NCBI GenBank assembly: GCA_023935145.1
Contig: CM043704.1
Location: 101,646,873 to 101,710,872 of the forward strand
Origin: Bretschneidera sinensis
Taxonomy: Eukaryota > Streptophyta > Magnoliopsida > Brassicales > Akaniaceae
DNA: 64,000 bases
Reading direction: 5' to 3'
Shown here: positions 23,095 through 34,299 of the stretch, one piece after another
Layout of the letters: every line of letters starts with the position of its first letter
Numbering within the stretch: the stretch's first letter is position 1
Notes under the pieces: generated by a model
Told to the model about the DNA's origin: nothing
Database searches by the model: none
What the model saw: the letters and a program-made list of their open reading frames with translations, nothing else
Position numbers and translations under genes: made by a program

Positions 23095-23154
23095 CTCTAT
23101 GTCATATTTATTAAAGTACTTCTTCACCCTTACTTTATAAATGCAGGTATTACA
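21036..23154 (-). mobile_element. Ty3/gypsy solo LTR, 2.1 kb
   Basis: TGTAACGACCC at 21036 to GCAGGTATTACA at 23154, bounded by a perfect 5-bp duplication accat (21031-21035 and 23155-23159). TGTAAC/GTTACA-type ends and the gagcttgtgaagcttac motif (minus strand) are typical of plant gypsy LTRs read on the minus strand. No internal sequence is present, so it is a solo LTR left by LTR-LTR recombination. It inserted 20 bp from the right end of the MITE-like element. A partial second copy lies at 30163-31473. Confidence 0.8.
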
Positions 23155-23224
23155 ACCATGTACCAAACTAGCCCTCAAAGTTTTAATGTTTTGAGTCATT
23201 TTATGTATTGAAGAATGCCTGGAA
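21796..23224 (+). repeat. 1.4-kb direct duplication, left copy
   Basis: Covers most of the gypsy solo LTR, the tail of the MITE-like element and about 50 bp beyond. The same stretch recurs at 30163-31544 on the other side of Copia-3. The left copy has an extra local repeat near 22817-22870 and a longer TA run. Confidence 0.85.
23050..23091. repeat. (TA)n microsatellite
   Basis: About 21 TA units. The homologous position in the right duplicate copy (31387-31406) has roughly half as many. Confidence 0.95.
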
Positions 23225-23585
23225 TGTTAGAAGTTCATCTTATTTGATAAACTCTTATTATAATCAAAGCATGTGTACATAGAAAATTAAGAGTTCATAC
23301 CTCTAGAAACTTGTGATGAGTTATCCATGCTAACTTTATGATTCCTGCAAGGAGATGCAAATTTCTTCTATGGAGAAATTACTCTCTACCCTTGGTATTT
23401 TTGTTATGTCTCAACAACTAGAAAGAGCTGCTGACCAAAGACATTAAAAGGAAACTCAATGGGCTAGTTTCCTTCAGCAATGGGTGAGAGTAGGGGCCTC
23501 CATATGTTTATTAGTGTGGCCCATCCCATTATGAGCTTAAGGACCAAATGTAATGCTAGTCCATATAATACAAATACATACAACA
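23225..23585 (-). repeat. Copia-3 LTR (3' in element orientation)
   Basis: 361 bp, TGTTAGAAGTTCATC to ACAACA. Differs from the 29802-30162 copy by roughly 3-4 percent by eye. Confidence 0.92.
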
Positions 23586-24286
23586 ATCTCCCACTTGTAC
23601 AGCATTACATTTAATCTCAACATAAACACAAACAAGCATCCCAAAAAACAAAAGACCTTGTTCAAAATGTGCTTCAATTACAAGCTAGTGAACGATACAC
23701 CAATAGGGCATACGACACATGACTAATAATTGCAAACACATAACTCAGGTCGATGAGATGTAAGTGCAATGTGGAAATAATCAAAAAGTGACGAACACTT
23801 GTTTCCACAAGAAGCCCTAGAGACAAATCTGAAAGTCTTTAAAGCAATAAGCCTTGTCCAAAATACAGTTGCAGCACCCAGTGTAGTGACTATATCGACA
23901 GGATATATGACACCAAACTTATACTCACAACCACCTGACTCAGGCATAGACTAAAATAGATTGTCTCTGATAGGTAATAAGCCTTGTCCACAATGTGCGT
24001 GACTCAGGCATGAGACTAATCAATATGTCTCAATATATAAAGTATGCCTTGTCCAAAATACACGTGACTCAGGCAAGAGACCAAACATAATGTCTCATTA
24101 CATAAACAATCGCCTTGTCCAAAATGCGCGTGACCCAGGCACGAGACTAATCAGTATGTCTCAATACATAAAGTACGCCCTGTCCAAAATGCGCGTGACT
24201 CAGGCATACATTGACATTGCTATATTTAAAAACATAATATGAGCATAAACAATATAGTCAAACAGTCAATGATTACAGAACTCCCA

Positions 24287-27200
24287 CTAATTAAATACAA
24301 CAAAAGACTCTAACAATCCCAAATGAGTCACATTCTCCAGAAACAGTTTTGGAGTTAAACCTTTAGTTAGTGAGTCAGCTAACATATGCTCTGTAGAAAT
24401 ATGCTCAACACAAATACAAGACTCGGCTATTTTCTCTCTTACAATCAAAAATTTAATGTCAATATGCTTGGAACATGAAGAGCTCCTAGTGTTTCGAGAG
24501 AAAGCAACTGCTGCAGAATTGTCACAAAATATCTTCAGTGGCCTCGAAATGGTGTTCACAACACTTAGCGCCAAGATAAAGTTCTACAACCATATAGCTT
24601 GACATGTAGCCTCATTGTAAGTATCTGTTTGACACTCTTCCAAGAAACAGCTCCTCCTGCCATCATAAAAACATAACCAAAAGTGGATCTTCTGTCATCT
24701 GGACAACCAGAAAAATCGACATCAGAATATCCAATTACTTCAAGATCAGATCACCGATATGTAAGCACTAGATCTTTAGTTCCTTGCAAATATCTGAGTA
24801 CTTTCTTTGCAGCCTTCCAGTGAGCCAAACCAGGATCACTCAAGTATCTTCCAAGTACACCAACAACATAAGCAATATCAGGTCGTGTACATACTTGAGC
24901 ATACATCAAACTACCCACAACTGATGAATAGGGAATTGTTTGCATTTGAGTCCTTTCACTATCATTCTGAGGGCATTGAGACTTAGAAAACTTATCACCT
25001 TTTACAATAGGTGTTTTCCCAGGAGAACAAGAATGCATATTAAACTTACTTAGAACATGATCAATTTAGGTTTTCTGAGACAATCCAAGAACACCTCTAG
25101 TTCTGTCACGAAAAATTTGGATGCCCAAAACATAAGAGGCCTCACCAAGATCTCAAAATGAAGCTCAATGTAATTTTCGACGAGTAATTCAGCATCAACA
25201 TAAAGAACAAGAAAGATATACTTACTTTCACTGACCTTTAAATATATGCATTGATCAACAAGATTCTCCTTGAAACCGCAAGAGGTAACAATCTCATCAA
25301 ACTTCAGGTACCATTGTCTCAATGCCTGCTTAAGTCCATAAATGGACTTGTTAAGCTTACACACCATGTGTTCCTTTCCTTCCACTTGGAAACCATTTGG
25401 TTGCATCATTACACATCCTCAAATAGATGTCCATTAAGGAAAGCTGTCTTGACATCCATTTGATGAAGCTCAAGATCAAAATGAGCCACCAATGCCATAA
25501 TAACTCGAAAAGAATCCTTGGTAGAAACAGGTGAGAAAGTGTTCTTATAATCAATGCCTTCTCTTTGGTTAAAGCCCTTAGCAACAAGTCTAGCTTTATA
25601 TCTTCCTACTTAACCTTCAGAATTATACTTGGTCTTAAAAATCCATTTGCAACCAATTGACATATAGCCACATGGTAGTTCAACTAAGTCCCATACACCG
25701 TTTTGACACATCGATGCTATCTCATCATGCATAGCATCTATCTAATATGAAGATTAAGGACTATCAATGGCCTCCTTAAAAGATGCTGGATCAAGAGACA
25801 TACCAGTATTAAACTCATGCTCCTGCAAATAGACAATATAATCATCAGAAATTGCTAGTATACGACTTCTCTGTGATCTTCTCAAAACAATATTATCAGA
25901 TCCCACATCAACATCGGCTATAGTGTCAACAACTTGGTCTTGGATAATAGCATTGGTTCCCTCTGTCAATGGTGGTGCAGCTACTGATAGAGGGGTAACC
26001 TGAACAGGTATAACAACATGCTCCTCCCTAAATACAACTTCACATGGTACTGAACTCCCACTGTCACTAACATCCTCGAAGAAGATGGCTCGATCAGATT
26101 CAATGACTCTAGTAACATTAGAAGGGCAATAAAATCTAGAGCCTCTTGAACCCACACAATAGCCAACAAAATAACCAGTAATGGTCTTAGGATCAAGTTT
26201 CTTCTGCTGAGGATTATAAAACCTTATTTTCGCTTTACAGCCCCAAACACGGAAATGATTCACACTAGGCCTCTTTCCTGACCATAACTCATAAAGAGTT
26301 TTAGGAACTGACTTACTTGGTACTTGATTCAAAACATATGCAGCAGTTTTTAAAGCCTTACCCCACAAAAATTCAGGCAAAGTGGAATGACAAATCATAC
26401 ACCGCACCATATCCATAAGAGTATGATTTCTTCTTTCTGCAATACCATTCTGTTTAGGAGTTCCAGTCATTGTATATTGAGCCTCGATACCACATGCCTC
26501 GAGAAATCTAGCAAAAGGTCCAGGGTTTCTACCAATTTCATCATATCTTCCATAAAATTCACCTCCTCTATCCGATCTTACCGCTTTGATTTTTTTTTTA
26601 TTTTTCTGGAGTTCCACAGCAGCTTTGATAGCCTTAAAAGCTTCCAATGAGTCTGATTTTTCTCGAATGAGCTCAACACAACCATAGCAAGAATAATCAT
26701 CAATAAAAGTAATGAAGTATCTATAATTCCCCAAAGTGGCAGGTGAAAAAGGGACCACAAATATCAGTATGTATTAAATCCAGAACATCCTGACTTCTAC
26801 TAATCTTTTGCTTTCTGATTTTTGCTGGAAGTTTCCCTTTTATACAAACAACACAAGTTTCGAAATCAGAAAAATCCAAGTAATCAAGTATGTCATCTTC
26901 AATCAACCTCTATATTTTTTCTCTAGAAATATGGCCCAACCTTTTGTGCCACAACACGAAAGAGTTTTTATTGGATTTAGCATGTTTAGAACCAACTACA
27001 ACATTCACAACAGAGAAATTAGAAGAAGCAGGATCTAAAACAGAAAGCAAGTCAATTTTATACAAACCATCATATAAAGTAGCAGTACCAACCATAACAG
27101 AGTTATAAAAGATCATAGCCTTTCCAATTCCAAAATGAAAAACATATCCACATTTGTCTAGAACAGAAACAGAGATAAGATTTCTTCTGATGGAAGGTAT

Positions 27201-28333
27201 AAAAGCAGTATCAGACAAATTCAAAATATGTTTAGAAGCCAAAATAAGTCTGACTGTACCAATGTGTTCAAATTTAACCTTCATACCATTGCCCATATTT
27301 ACTACTAACTCTGTATCAACTGGTCTTCTATGGTTCCTTAATTCCTGCAAAGAATTTGTAGTATGAATAGTTGCACCAGTATCTAGCCACCAAGTATCAA
27401 AAAACACATCAACTAGATTAGACTCAAACACACTAGTAGGGAATGTGTACCTTTTTTGTCTAACCAGGCTTTAAATTTCCTACAATCAACCTTTTTGTGC
27501 CCAAATGAATGACAAAAGTTGCACATTCCCTTAAAAACTTCCTTGTTTGGGCCATTTGGAACACTCGCATTACCTTGTTGAAAAGGCCTCCAAGATGGAA
27601 AACTCGCATTAGCTTGTTGAAAAGGCCTCCAAGGTTTCTTCATCTTATTGGAGTTGCTACTGTTACCCTTGAAGAACTTCTTCTTCTTCCCTTTATCAAC
27701 ACTTACCATGAAAGTAGCATGAGACTTGGCCTTTTTCATCATCTCTTCTTCTTGAGTTACAATAGCAGTCATTTCACTCATGCTCCATTCATCTTTCTGA
27801 GCATTATAAGAGGTCTTGAGTGCATCATACTGAGATGGCAAAGATTCAAGCACTTGCCAAACTAGAAAACTATCTGCTAACTCAACTTTCATTCCTTTAA
27901 GCTTGTTAAAGAAATGAGTAAGCTTCATGATGTGCTCTCGGACTCCACTAACCCCATCATAGGTTGTAGTAGTAAGAAGTTTCATCAGAGATCCCTTTTC
28001 TGCCTTATCAAACTTAATAAATTTCTTCCCAACGGCATCAAGATATTCTTTGGCACTATTAGTATCAGCTATGCTCTGCCTGATAGACTTGTCAATTGTA
28101 TACTTCATAATCATGAGACAAGTCCGATTAGAATGCACCCATTGCTCATAACGAGCCTTTTCAGCTACAGAACTTTCATTAGTGGGCTCAACAGGCGCAT
28201 CGACCCTCAAAGCTAAGTCCAAATTCATGATAGCCAAATTAATGGTAAGAGACTCATACCAATCCTCATAATTGGTTCCAGTTTGACTCTTGATGGCAGA
28301 TAAAGAGAGAGACAAAGCCGCATTGCCATAAGC
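24287..28333 (-). pseudogene. Copia-3 gag-pol polyprotein, disrupted
   Basis: Gag (28333 down to about 27437) is almost intact: UBN2-type core, then a canonical zinc knuckle CNFCHSFGHKKVDC. No in-frame ATG precedes AYGNAALSLS, and a possible splice acceptor sits there, so the start is unresolved. After a one-base frameshift near 27437, protease (WWLDTGATIH) and pre-integrase WHKRLGH follow, to a TAG at 26922. Integrase has IHTDICGP, a frameshift near 26755, [11 protein letters not shown] and [10 protein letters not shown]. Between integrase and RT lie stops (25754 and nearby). In RT the YVDD box reads YVDAELL and is followed by a deletion. A one-base loss occurs near 25393. RNase H ends at 24287. 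The element is inactive. Confidence 0.9.
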
Positions 28334-28384
28334 TGAGGAGAATATAAGAAAATTTATTATGCATGTGGAACAAGAAACTTGCAC

Positions 28385-29787
28385 CCATAAATGTCTCCAT
28401 TAGGCAATCTTATATCCATGCTAGAATCTTATTCAAAATAGATTCTTACGCACTATGCTAGAGCCTAAGATACATAAAAGGCTCTTACGCATGATAAAGC
28501 AAAATAATTAAATAATAGGACTTAAAATGACCCGTTACCGAAAGAGTAGGACTAGGCCACCAAGTGTCAAGCATTTAACTATTATCTTTATCGTCCTAAG
28601 CATCCTACCAAATAATGGTTTGCCGACTGGACAAATTCATTATCCGTATGGATCTTAGTATAATATCATTAAGCGAAAAACAGAATCAATAATAACAACT
28701 CTGATAATTTATCATGACTAGTTCCACGAGAGGTGGGTACATAGCCACTCTAAACCATCGGTATTACATCAAAATGATATAATCCATATGAACAAAAATT
28801 TATTTAGTTATTTATTTATGTAATCCCAAGCTTATGCTCAGCTAAGGGAAAACATTTGAATAAATAATCATAGCCTATAGCTAACTATGCCCGCAGCTTT
28901 TTCCTTCACATTGTAAGACAATTATGCTTTGGTTCTGCTAAGCCATACAACTTAGAAATTTTATATGTTTAAAAGGGCACAAGCTGGAGCATTATCCCGA
29001 ATTTGAGGTAGTCAAAAAATCATGCTAGTTAAACTTTTGAAAACTTTAAATATATAATAAGGCCAACATAGCATTACTATATTAGAGTTTATATATAAAT
29101 TTATGCGCCCATTACAATCTTACTCACGCATGATTATGAAGACCAAAAGCATGCGGCCCATGAAAGAAAACAAAAAAATAACAAAGACAACATGGCATTA
29201 TGGGCATATAGGTTATATAAAATATTATGCTTGCTCATTAGAATCTCATGCATGTTATGAAGACCAAAAGCATGCGGGCCATGAAAGAAAGCAAAACTAA
29301 TAAAGACAACATGGCATTATGGGCATATAGATTATATAAAATATTATGCTTTATATAGTGCTTTTAAAACAATAAGGAACAAAGCATTATGGGCAGATAT
29401 AGGCAAACATAAAAAACTTAGTGCCGGTGCTTTAAAGAAAATATATATAACCAAGCACAATTAACAATAGGCAGTGCTGCTAATAGTAACCAAGCACTTG
29501 AGGTAGTGCTCTTAATAGTACTTCATCATATTTCTTTCTTTGTGAAAAACCAGGTACAGAATTTGCACGAGGACGAGCTGTAGCTGTGCTTTATGAAATA
29601 TCCAGGTATAGAAATTGCACTAGGACGAGACTTATGTTGTTCTTATGGAACAGGGAGTGTATAGTAGTTATTAGTTTTCTTGTGTTGTTCTATTTGAATT
29701 TCTTGAACCACCTCCTCCCTCTCATAAAAAAAGAAGCAACAACAAAACAGAAAAAAAAGAACACAGCCATGAAAATAAGAAGGTTTA
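28385..29787 (-). other. Copia-3 untranslated leader with internal direct repeat
   Basis: About 1.4 kb of AT-rich leader between primer site and gag. It contains a direct repeat of about 110 bp (29119-29231 and 29242-29350), including gaagaccaaaagcatgcgg and acaacatggcattatgggca. No coding potential. Confidence 0.7.
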
Positions 29788-29799
29788 GCTCTGATACCA
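29788..29799 (-). other. primer binding site of Copia-3
   Basis: Plus strand gctctgatacca is the complement of tggtatcagagc (initiator Met tRNA), two bases inside the right-hand LTR. This fixes the element as minus-strand. Confidence 0.9.
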
Positions 29800-29801
29800 A
29801 T

Positions 29802-30162
29802 TGTTAGAAGTTCATCTTATTTGGTAAACTCTTCTTATAATCAAAGCATGTGTACATAGAAAATTAAAAGTTCATACCTCCAGAAACTTGTGATGAATTA
29901 TCCATGCTAGCTTTATGATTCCTGCAAGGAGATGCAAATTTCTTCTATGGAGAAACTACTCTCTACCCTTGGTATTTTTGTTATGTCTCAATAACTAGAA
30001 AGAGCTGCAGACCAAAGACATTAAAAGGAAACTCAATGGGCCAGTTTCCTTCAGCAATAGGTGAGAGTAGGGGCCTCCATATGTTTATTAGTGTGGTCCA
30101 TCCCATTATGAGCTTAAGGACCAAATGTAATGCTAGTCCATATAATACAAATACATACAACA
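29802..30162 (-). repeat. Copia-3 LTR (5' in element orientation)
   Basis: 361 bp partner of 23225-23585. It is followed directly by gacctgttttta, which matches the solo LTR from position 21796, not the sequence that flanks the other LTR. Confidence 0.92.
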
Positions 30163-31544
30163 GACCTGTTTTTATTATCTTAGACCGGTCCCTTCTCAGT
30201 TTTTTTCTTTCGAGCATATACTGGCTGTCACGGTTTTTTCCTTTTTCCAGCATATACCGACTGTCACGGTTTTTCAATTAAACCGGCCCCCTCCCGGTTT
30301 TTTTCTTTTATTTAATGCATATACATATGAATAATGATATGAAATATGTATCTGAACAATAATATAAAAAAACAAACATGAATTCAAATATTTAAATTGG
30401 CTATCTTGATTTTTCTCAAATTATATAAAAATTTCCACTTAATTCCTCTCATCCTAAATCACATCAAATCATCTATCAAAGCTTGTCAAGATCCACTAAA
30501 TTCATCTTCTCATAATTCGTATCAAAACATCAATCATAGTTCATCAAGAATTTCACTTATTACTTTTATTATTAAATCAATTTATTATTCCAAAAATATT
30601 ATTTCTCACATAATAATTTTCTACATGTTTAAAATTCCTATCATACCTATCAACCAAATTTTTATCTACCACCAAAGCATAAGCTAATAATTTATTTTAA
30701 TATTATCACTAGATATTTGATTTTTATTTAGATTACTTAAAGTAAATCTAACTCACCACGTAGCACTTAAAGCTACCCATCACCTCCTTGCCCTTCCTGT
30801 TCCTCTCAGCAATTTCCCTCGGTTGCTGATCGTCAACACCTGACATAATATTTATATTAAATTTCTAATTTATTCCTCCATTCTTCATAAATCACACCCT
30901 TTGAAAATTCTCACTTTGAATTCCAAGAAATTTCATGTATGCTAAAAATTCAAAAATAAATATTATGTTATTACCTTATGTTTTTCTGATAGCTTCTCGT
31001 GACTCTCTATAAAATTCTCTCGTAAACCTCTTCAAAATTTTGTTTTTTCAACCTTTCTTTTGGTCCCCATGTGTTTAAGAAAATAAAATGATTTGAAGGA
31101 AAATAAACGAAATTTGGTAAGTATAAATATGTTTACATATAAGGGTGTGTGTGTGTGTATATATATACATATAAGATTTGAAAAAAATCTTTAGCTGCTC
31201 ACAACAAAGCCTCCACGTTTTTACTAGGTGAAAGGCATGCAAGCTTCCCAAAATTTACTTGGCAGCATGCAATTAACGTGGCAGCAGGTGGCAACACTTG
31301 CTGCCACGTTTCTTGTGTTTTTCTTTTTCTTTTTCCTTTTGCTGGACGTCCCATATTTTTTTAAAAATTTGACTTTTCGTATTTAAATATATATATATAT
31401 ATATATTATTTTAACTCTATATCATATTTATTAAAGTACTTCTTTACCCTTACTTTATAAACGCAGGTATTACAATCATGTACCAAACTAGCCCTCAAAG
31501 TTTTAATGTTTTGAGTCATTTTATGTATTGAAGAATGCCTGGAA
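30163..31544 (+). repeat. 1.4-kb direct duplication, right copy
   Basis: Corresponds to 21796-23224 (partial gypsy solo LTR, MITE tail and flank) with scattered substitutions and small indels. At its right end it reads through cctggaaatgtttctag into the R1 LTR without any copia. Confidence 0.85.
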
Positions 31545-31545
31545 A

Positions 31546-31815
31546 TGTTTCTAGTATTTATTAAGAGTCATTTTGTATTTCTATAATTGTGATATGAAAT
31601 GAATAGTAAGACAGACCTTAAGATTTATATAGAAAATGTTACTTAGCAAGAGTTCTTGCCTGAGTGAGTGGTTCCTCCTGACTGATCAAGTGTGTGGCTT
31701 TGTTGCATTTAGTGGCATCCGTGATCAGTGACATTGAGCGGCATCTCGGATATCTTCTTCACTTTTTGTCAAAACTATTTTGTTTTGACCTCCTTTCGGA
31801 CTACGGCCTGTATTA
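31546..31815 (+). repeat. R1 right LTR (diverged)
   Basis: About 270 bp similar to 19121-19403. It ends near ctacggcctgtatta, corresponding to the acatgcatca end of the left copy. Confidence 0.55.
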
Positions 31816-32423
31816 GAGATCAATCAAGATTGGATTTCAGGATTAAGACATCGTAGATAACATTCATATATTAAATATATTATTTAAAAATTTTAATGTT
31901 AATTTATTATTAATTAATTTTTATAAATTTAAACATGTAACTTGTTTAATTATATTGTACGCAAATAATATATTTTTTAAATTAAATATAAATAATGATT
32001 TTTTTAACTTGATTTAATGTGATCCGTAATTTAATATTACTCGAGATCCAAATGACTGGAACTCGACGGAAGTTGACCAGAGCCGAAGTGAGATCTCGTG
32101 ACTCATTATGACCCAATCCTTCCTTTCACTCTCCAAGAAGATGCATCAGGGGCCCAAGCGAAATCAAGGCATTCTCGAAACTTCAAAGAGAGACCAGTCA
32201 AATCCTTACAGAGTAAGTTGAGTCACGGGGGCAGTTCTCCTCGTGCACGGGAGTAATAAACTAAACAGCATTCCAGCAACCGTAAGTCCATAACCTCACT
32301 TGCAACGATACTAACAGTCACACGCTTTACCCACGTGCCTCATGTCACATTTTCACACGCTTTTCTGGTTGTGTTGTGACAATATGATTTCTTATTTTAC
32401 TTGTGAATTTTTCTGATCAACAG
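31816..32423. other. AT-rich repeat (31862-32005) and unassigned sequence
   Basis: 31862-32005 resembles 34794-34945 (shared attaaatatattatttaaaa, ttattattaattaattttyat and tgtaacttgttta). The remainder to 32423 is unassigned. Its end is probably intron sequence of the threonine deaminase fragment, terminating in ctgatcaacag. Confidence 0.5.
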
Positions 32424-33837
32424 TGGCAGTCTGTTAAGAGGTTGGGTGCGACAGTTGTTCTCGTGGGGGATTCTTATGATGAAGCACAAGGATATGCTAA
32501 GAAACGGGACAAAGAGGAGGGTCGGACGATCATACCTCCTTTTGATCACCCATATGTCATCATGGGCCAGGGGACAGTTGGGATGCAAATTGTGCGTCAA
32601 ATGCAAGGCCCCTTGCATGCAATCTTTGTGCCTGTGGGGAGTGGTGGGCTAATAGCTGGTATTGCTGCGTATGTAAAGAGGGTTTCTCCTGAGGTATGTT
32701 GGTTGTTCTGTAAGAATTCATTGAGAGTCTGTTTTGTCTATTTATGGCAAGTACCAATTTGGGACTTGGGAGTGTTGGTTTTTATAAATCTTGAAGCTCA
32801 AACAAAGTCCTTAGGAAGAATAAGCCCATGCTTGTTCTACATTTTGAGTTCTTTCCTTCTGGTGATTCTTATAGAAATTAGAACGTGTAGTTGAGTAAAT
32901 TCTATTAATAAATTGCCTTAAAAAGATTTAAACAAGCTGATTTAAGCTTGTTTAAAAAACTTTCCAAGCATCGTCAACATAACGCGGAATTTTAAGCTAG
33001 TGCATGGAACTTATTTATGTGGCTTAAGATTTTCATTCCATGCCACATGACTAGACCTAAGTATGTTGGACATCTGTTTACTTTGATAACCCAAACCTGA
33101 TTAGGCATGGTATATCATAAAACTAATTGTTTATTTATATTTGTCAAATTATGTTCTGCTACAAACTTGTATGACCTTCGTGGAAGCGGCTGATAACTAT
33201 TTGAAAGACCAAAACAGGCTTCCACTTTTGGTATGATTTATTCTAGCCCATAATTTTAGCCTACCAGGGATGCTACAATTTTCCATCGCTGCCTAAAATG
33301 CTAGAGTCAGCATCAATTTGACCATTTCAATTTTACTAGAGTCCTATCTTCGAGCAATCCTTATCAAACCTCTCTTCTCAACTCCTTTCATGCTTTCTAT
33401 TCTTACTGTCATTATTTCGAAGTATTACCGTTGTACCAGTTCAACCCTTATATTGCCGTTGATCCTTATTTAACATTGTAAATCTTCTGTCATATTGTGG
33501 TCTCATCTTCTTTTTGTGCCACCCCATTTCATTTTTGCACCTTGAGTGATGTAAGATTCCTTGCTTGTTTTCAGTAGTTTATAGACGATGATACCGATTC
33601 TTGTTCCTATATAAATGGTTTTGTGCTAGTGTCAAAGCGTGTGACGATTTTTGCTCTTTGTTCTGTTTTCCTTTTTCTCTGGATCTGGTTATGGTTAAGT
33701 TGTTTCAAATTGCATGCTGATTTTGATATTTTATACAGGTAAGGATTATTGGTGTGGAGCCATCTGATGCAAATGCAATGGCGCTGTCATTGCATCACGG
33801 TTTTGATTACTTAAGTCTCCAAGCACGTATACTGCAA
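32424..33837 (+). pseudogene. threonine deaminase (biosynthetic) gene fragment, two exons
   Basis: Exon A 32424-32693 (90 codons) encodes GATVVLVGDSYDEAQGYAKK, GRTIIPPFDHP, GQGTVGMQIVRQMQGPLHA and PVGSGGLIAGIAAYVKR. Exon B 33739-33837 starts VRIIGVEPSDANAMALSLHH and then departs from the family (GFDYLSLQARILQ). Borders are GAG|gtatgtt and ttatacag|GTA in phase 0. The family is the PLP enzyme that deaminates threonine to 2-oxobutyrate in plastid isoleucine synthesis. Only a central slice of the catalytic domain is present: no transit peptide, PLP lysine region, rest of the catalytic domain or ACT regulatory domains are in view. No stop interrupts the slice. The simplest reading is a captured or partially duplicated fragment. 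A heavily rearranged gene is less likely. Confidence 0.75.
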
Positions 33838-34299
33838 GTAACATTTGTGATCTTCTGTTTGATATGTGTGGTACCTGTGGTCTTAAATTACAAGTGACTT
33901 AATCATAACTTGTTATTACCTAGTATCAGACGACTCTCTTTCTTTCCCCCCCTCTCCTCCTTTTTCCTCTCTCCCTACCACATTGCCGACGTATGTGTTT
34001 TTTTTTATATGCCGTGTTCTTTATTCCACTTTCTTTTTTAGAATGTTTTCCTTTCCCATGTTTTTGTGTGTGCGCGCACGCGCAGAGGGGATCTTTTTTC
34101 TTTACTAATTTGATAAAATGACTTTTATGAAATGCAACTTATCTGCTAAAATGGAGAAGTAATTGCTAATATTGCAAAATTCGCATTTAGCAGCTTCAAG
34201 TTCAGACACTTTGATCTAAAATCCTATTGCTTATCTTGTTGGACATGTTTGAGGAGAAAAAGGAGCATTTTAAAGCCAGCAAGTGCAAAGAGCACCTGC
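33838..34299. other. no gene seen
   Basis: Sequence following the threonine deaminase fragment, with a pyrimidine-rich stretch near 33936-33985 and a short gtgtgcgcgcacgcgc palindromic run near 34066. Nothing else recognised. Confidence 0.4.

Larger units (their letters stand above)
20214..23174. mobile_element. MITE-like element (PIF/Harbinger-type ends), interrupted by a gypsy solo LTR
   Basis: Left end GGGTCCGTTTGGTATAC (20214). The right end is TACCAAACTAGCCC (to 23174), giving imperfect terminal inverted repeats, with TCA on both sides (20211-20213 and 23175-23177) as a possible 3-bp target duplication. The right 20 bp are separated from the body by the 2.1-kb solo LTR at 21036-23154. 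Without it, the element is about 840 bp. Its centre is the purine-rich block at 20485-20865. There is no transposase. Confidence 0.6.
23225..30162 (-). mobile_element. Copia-3, Ty1/copia retrotransposon with mismatched flanks
   Basis: Two 361-bp LTRs (23225-23585 and 29802-30162, TGTTAGAAGT...ATACAACA) enclose a minus-strand copia body. On the minus strand the primer site is the complement of 29788-29799, and the purine-rich aagtgggagat lies next to the left LTR. The LTRs differ at about a dozen sites. The flanking pentamers differ: tggaa on the left (23220-23224) and gacct on the right (30163-30167). They correspond to two different positions in the duplicated 1.4-kb segment. Confidence 0.92.
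19121..31815 (+). mobile_element. small LTR element R1, greatly expanded by nested insertions
   Basis: Two related copies of an LTR-like sequence (19121-19403 and 31546-31815), both starting TG(T)TCTAGTATTTATT, bracket the region. A degenerate initiator-Met primer site follows the left copy (ttgatatcatagc). Removing the MITE-like element, the gypsy solo LTR and the copia locus leaves only about 0.9 kb between the LTRs. R1 was therefore probably a small, non-autonomous or deleted LTR element. The flanks ggaat (19116-19120) and gagat (31816-31820) are a possible eroded target duplication. The right LTR is too diverged for certainty. Confidence 0.55.

Noticed and set aside
29103..29350. Possible CRISPR-like spaced repeat
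   Set aside because: Only two long adjacent copies in a retrotransposon leader of a plant genome. No array structure.
23225..30162. Treating Copia-3 as a simple insertion with eroded target duplication
   Set aside because: The flanks tggaa and gacct each align to a different, copia-free place in the duplicated segment, so point mutation is not the explanation.
32694..32894. Continuation of the threonine deaminase frame past 32693
   Set aside because: GAG|gtatgtt is a good donor, and the family sequence resumes exactly at 33739 in phase, so the read-through frame is intron.
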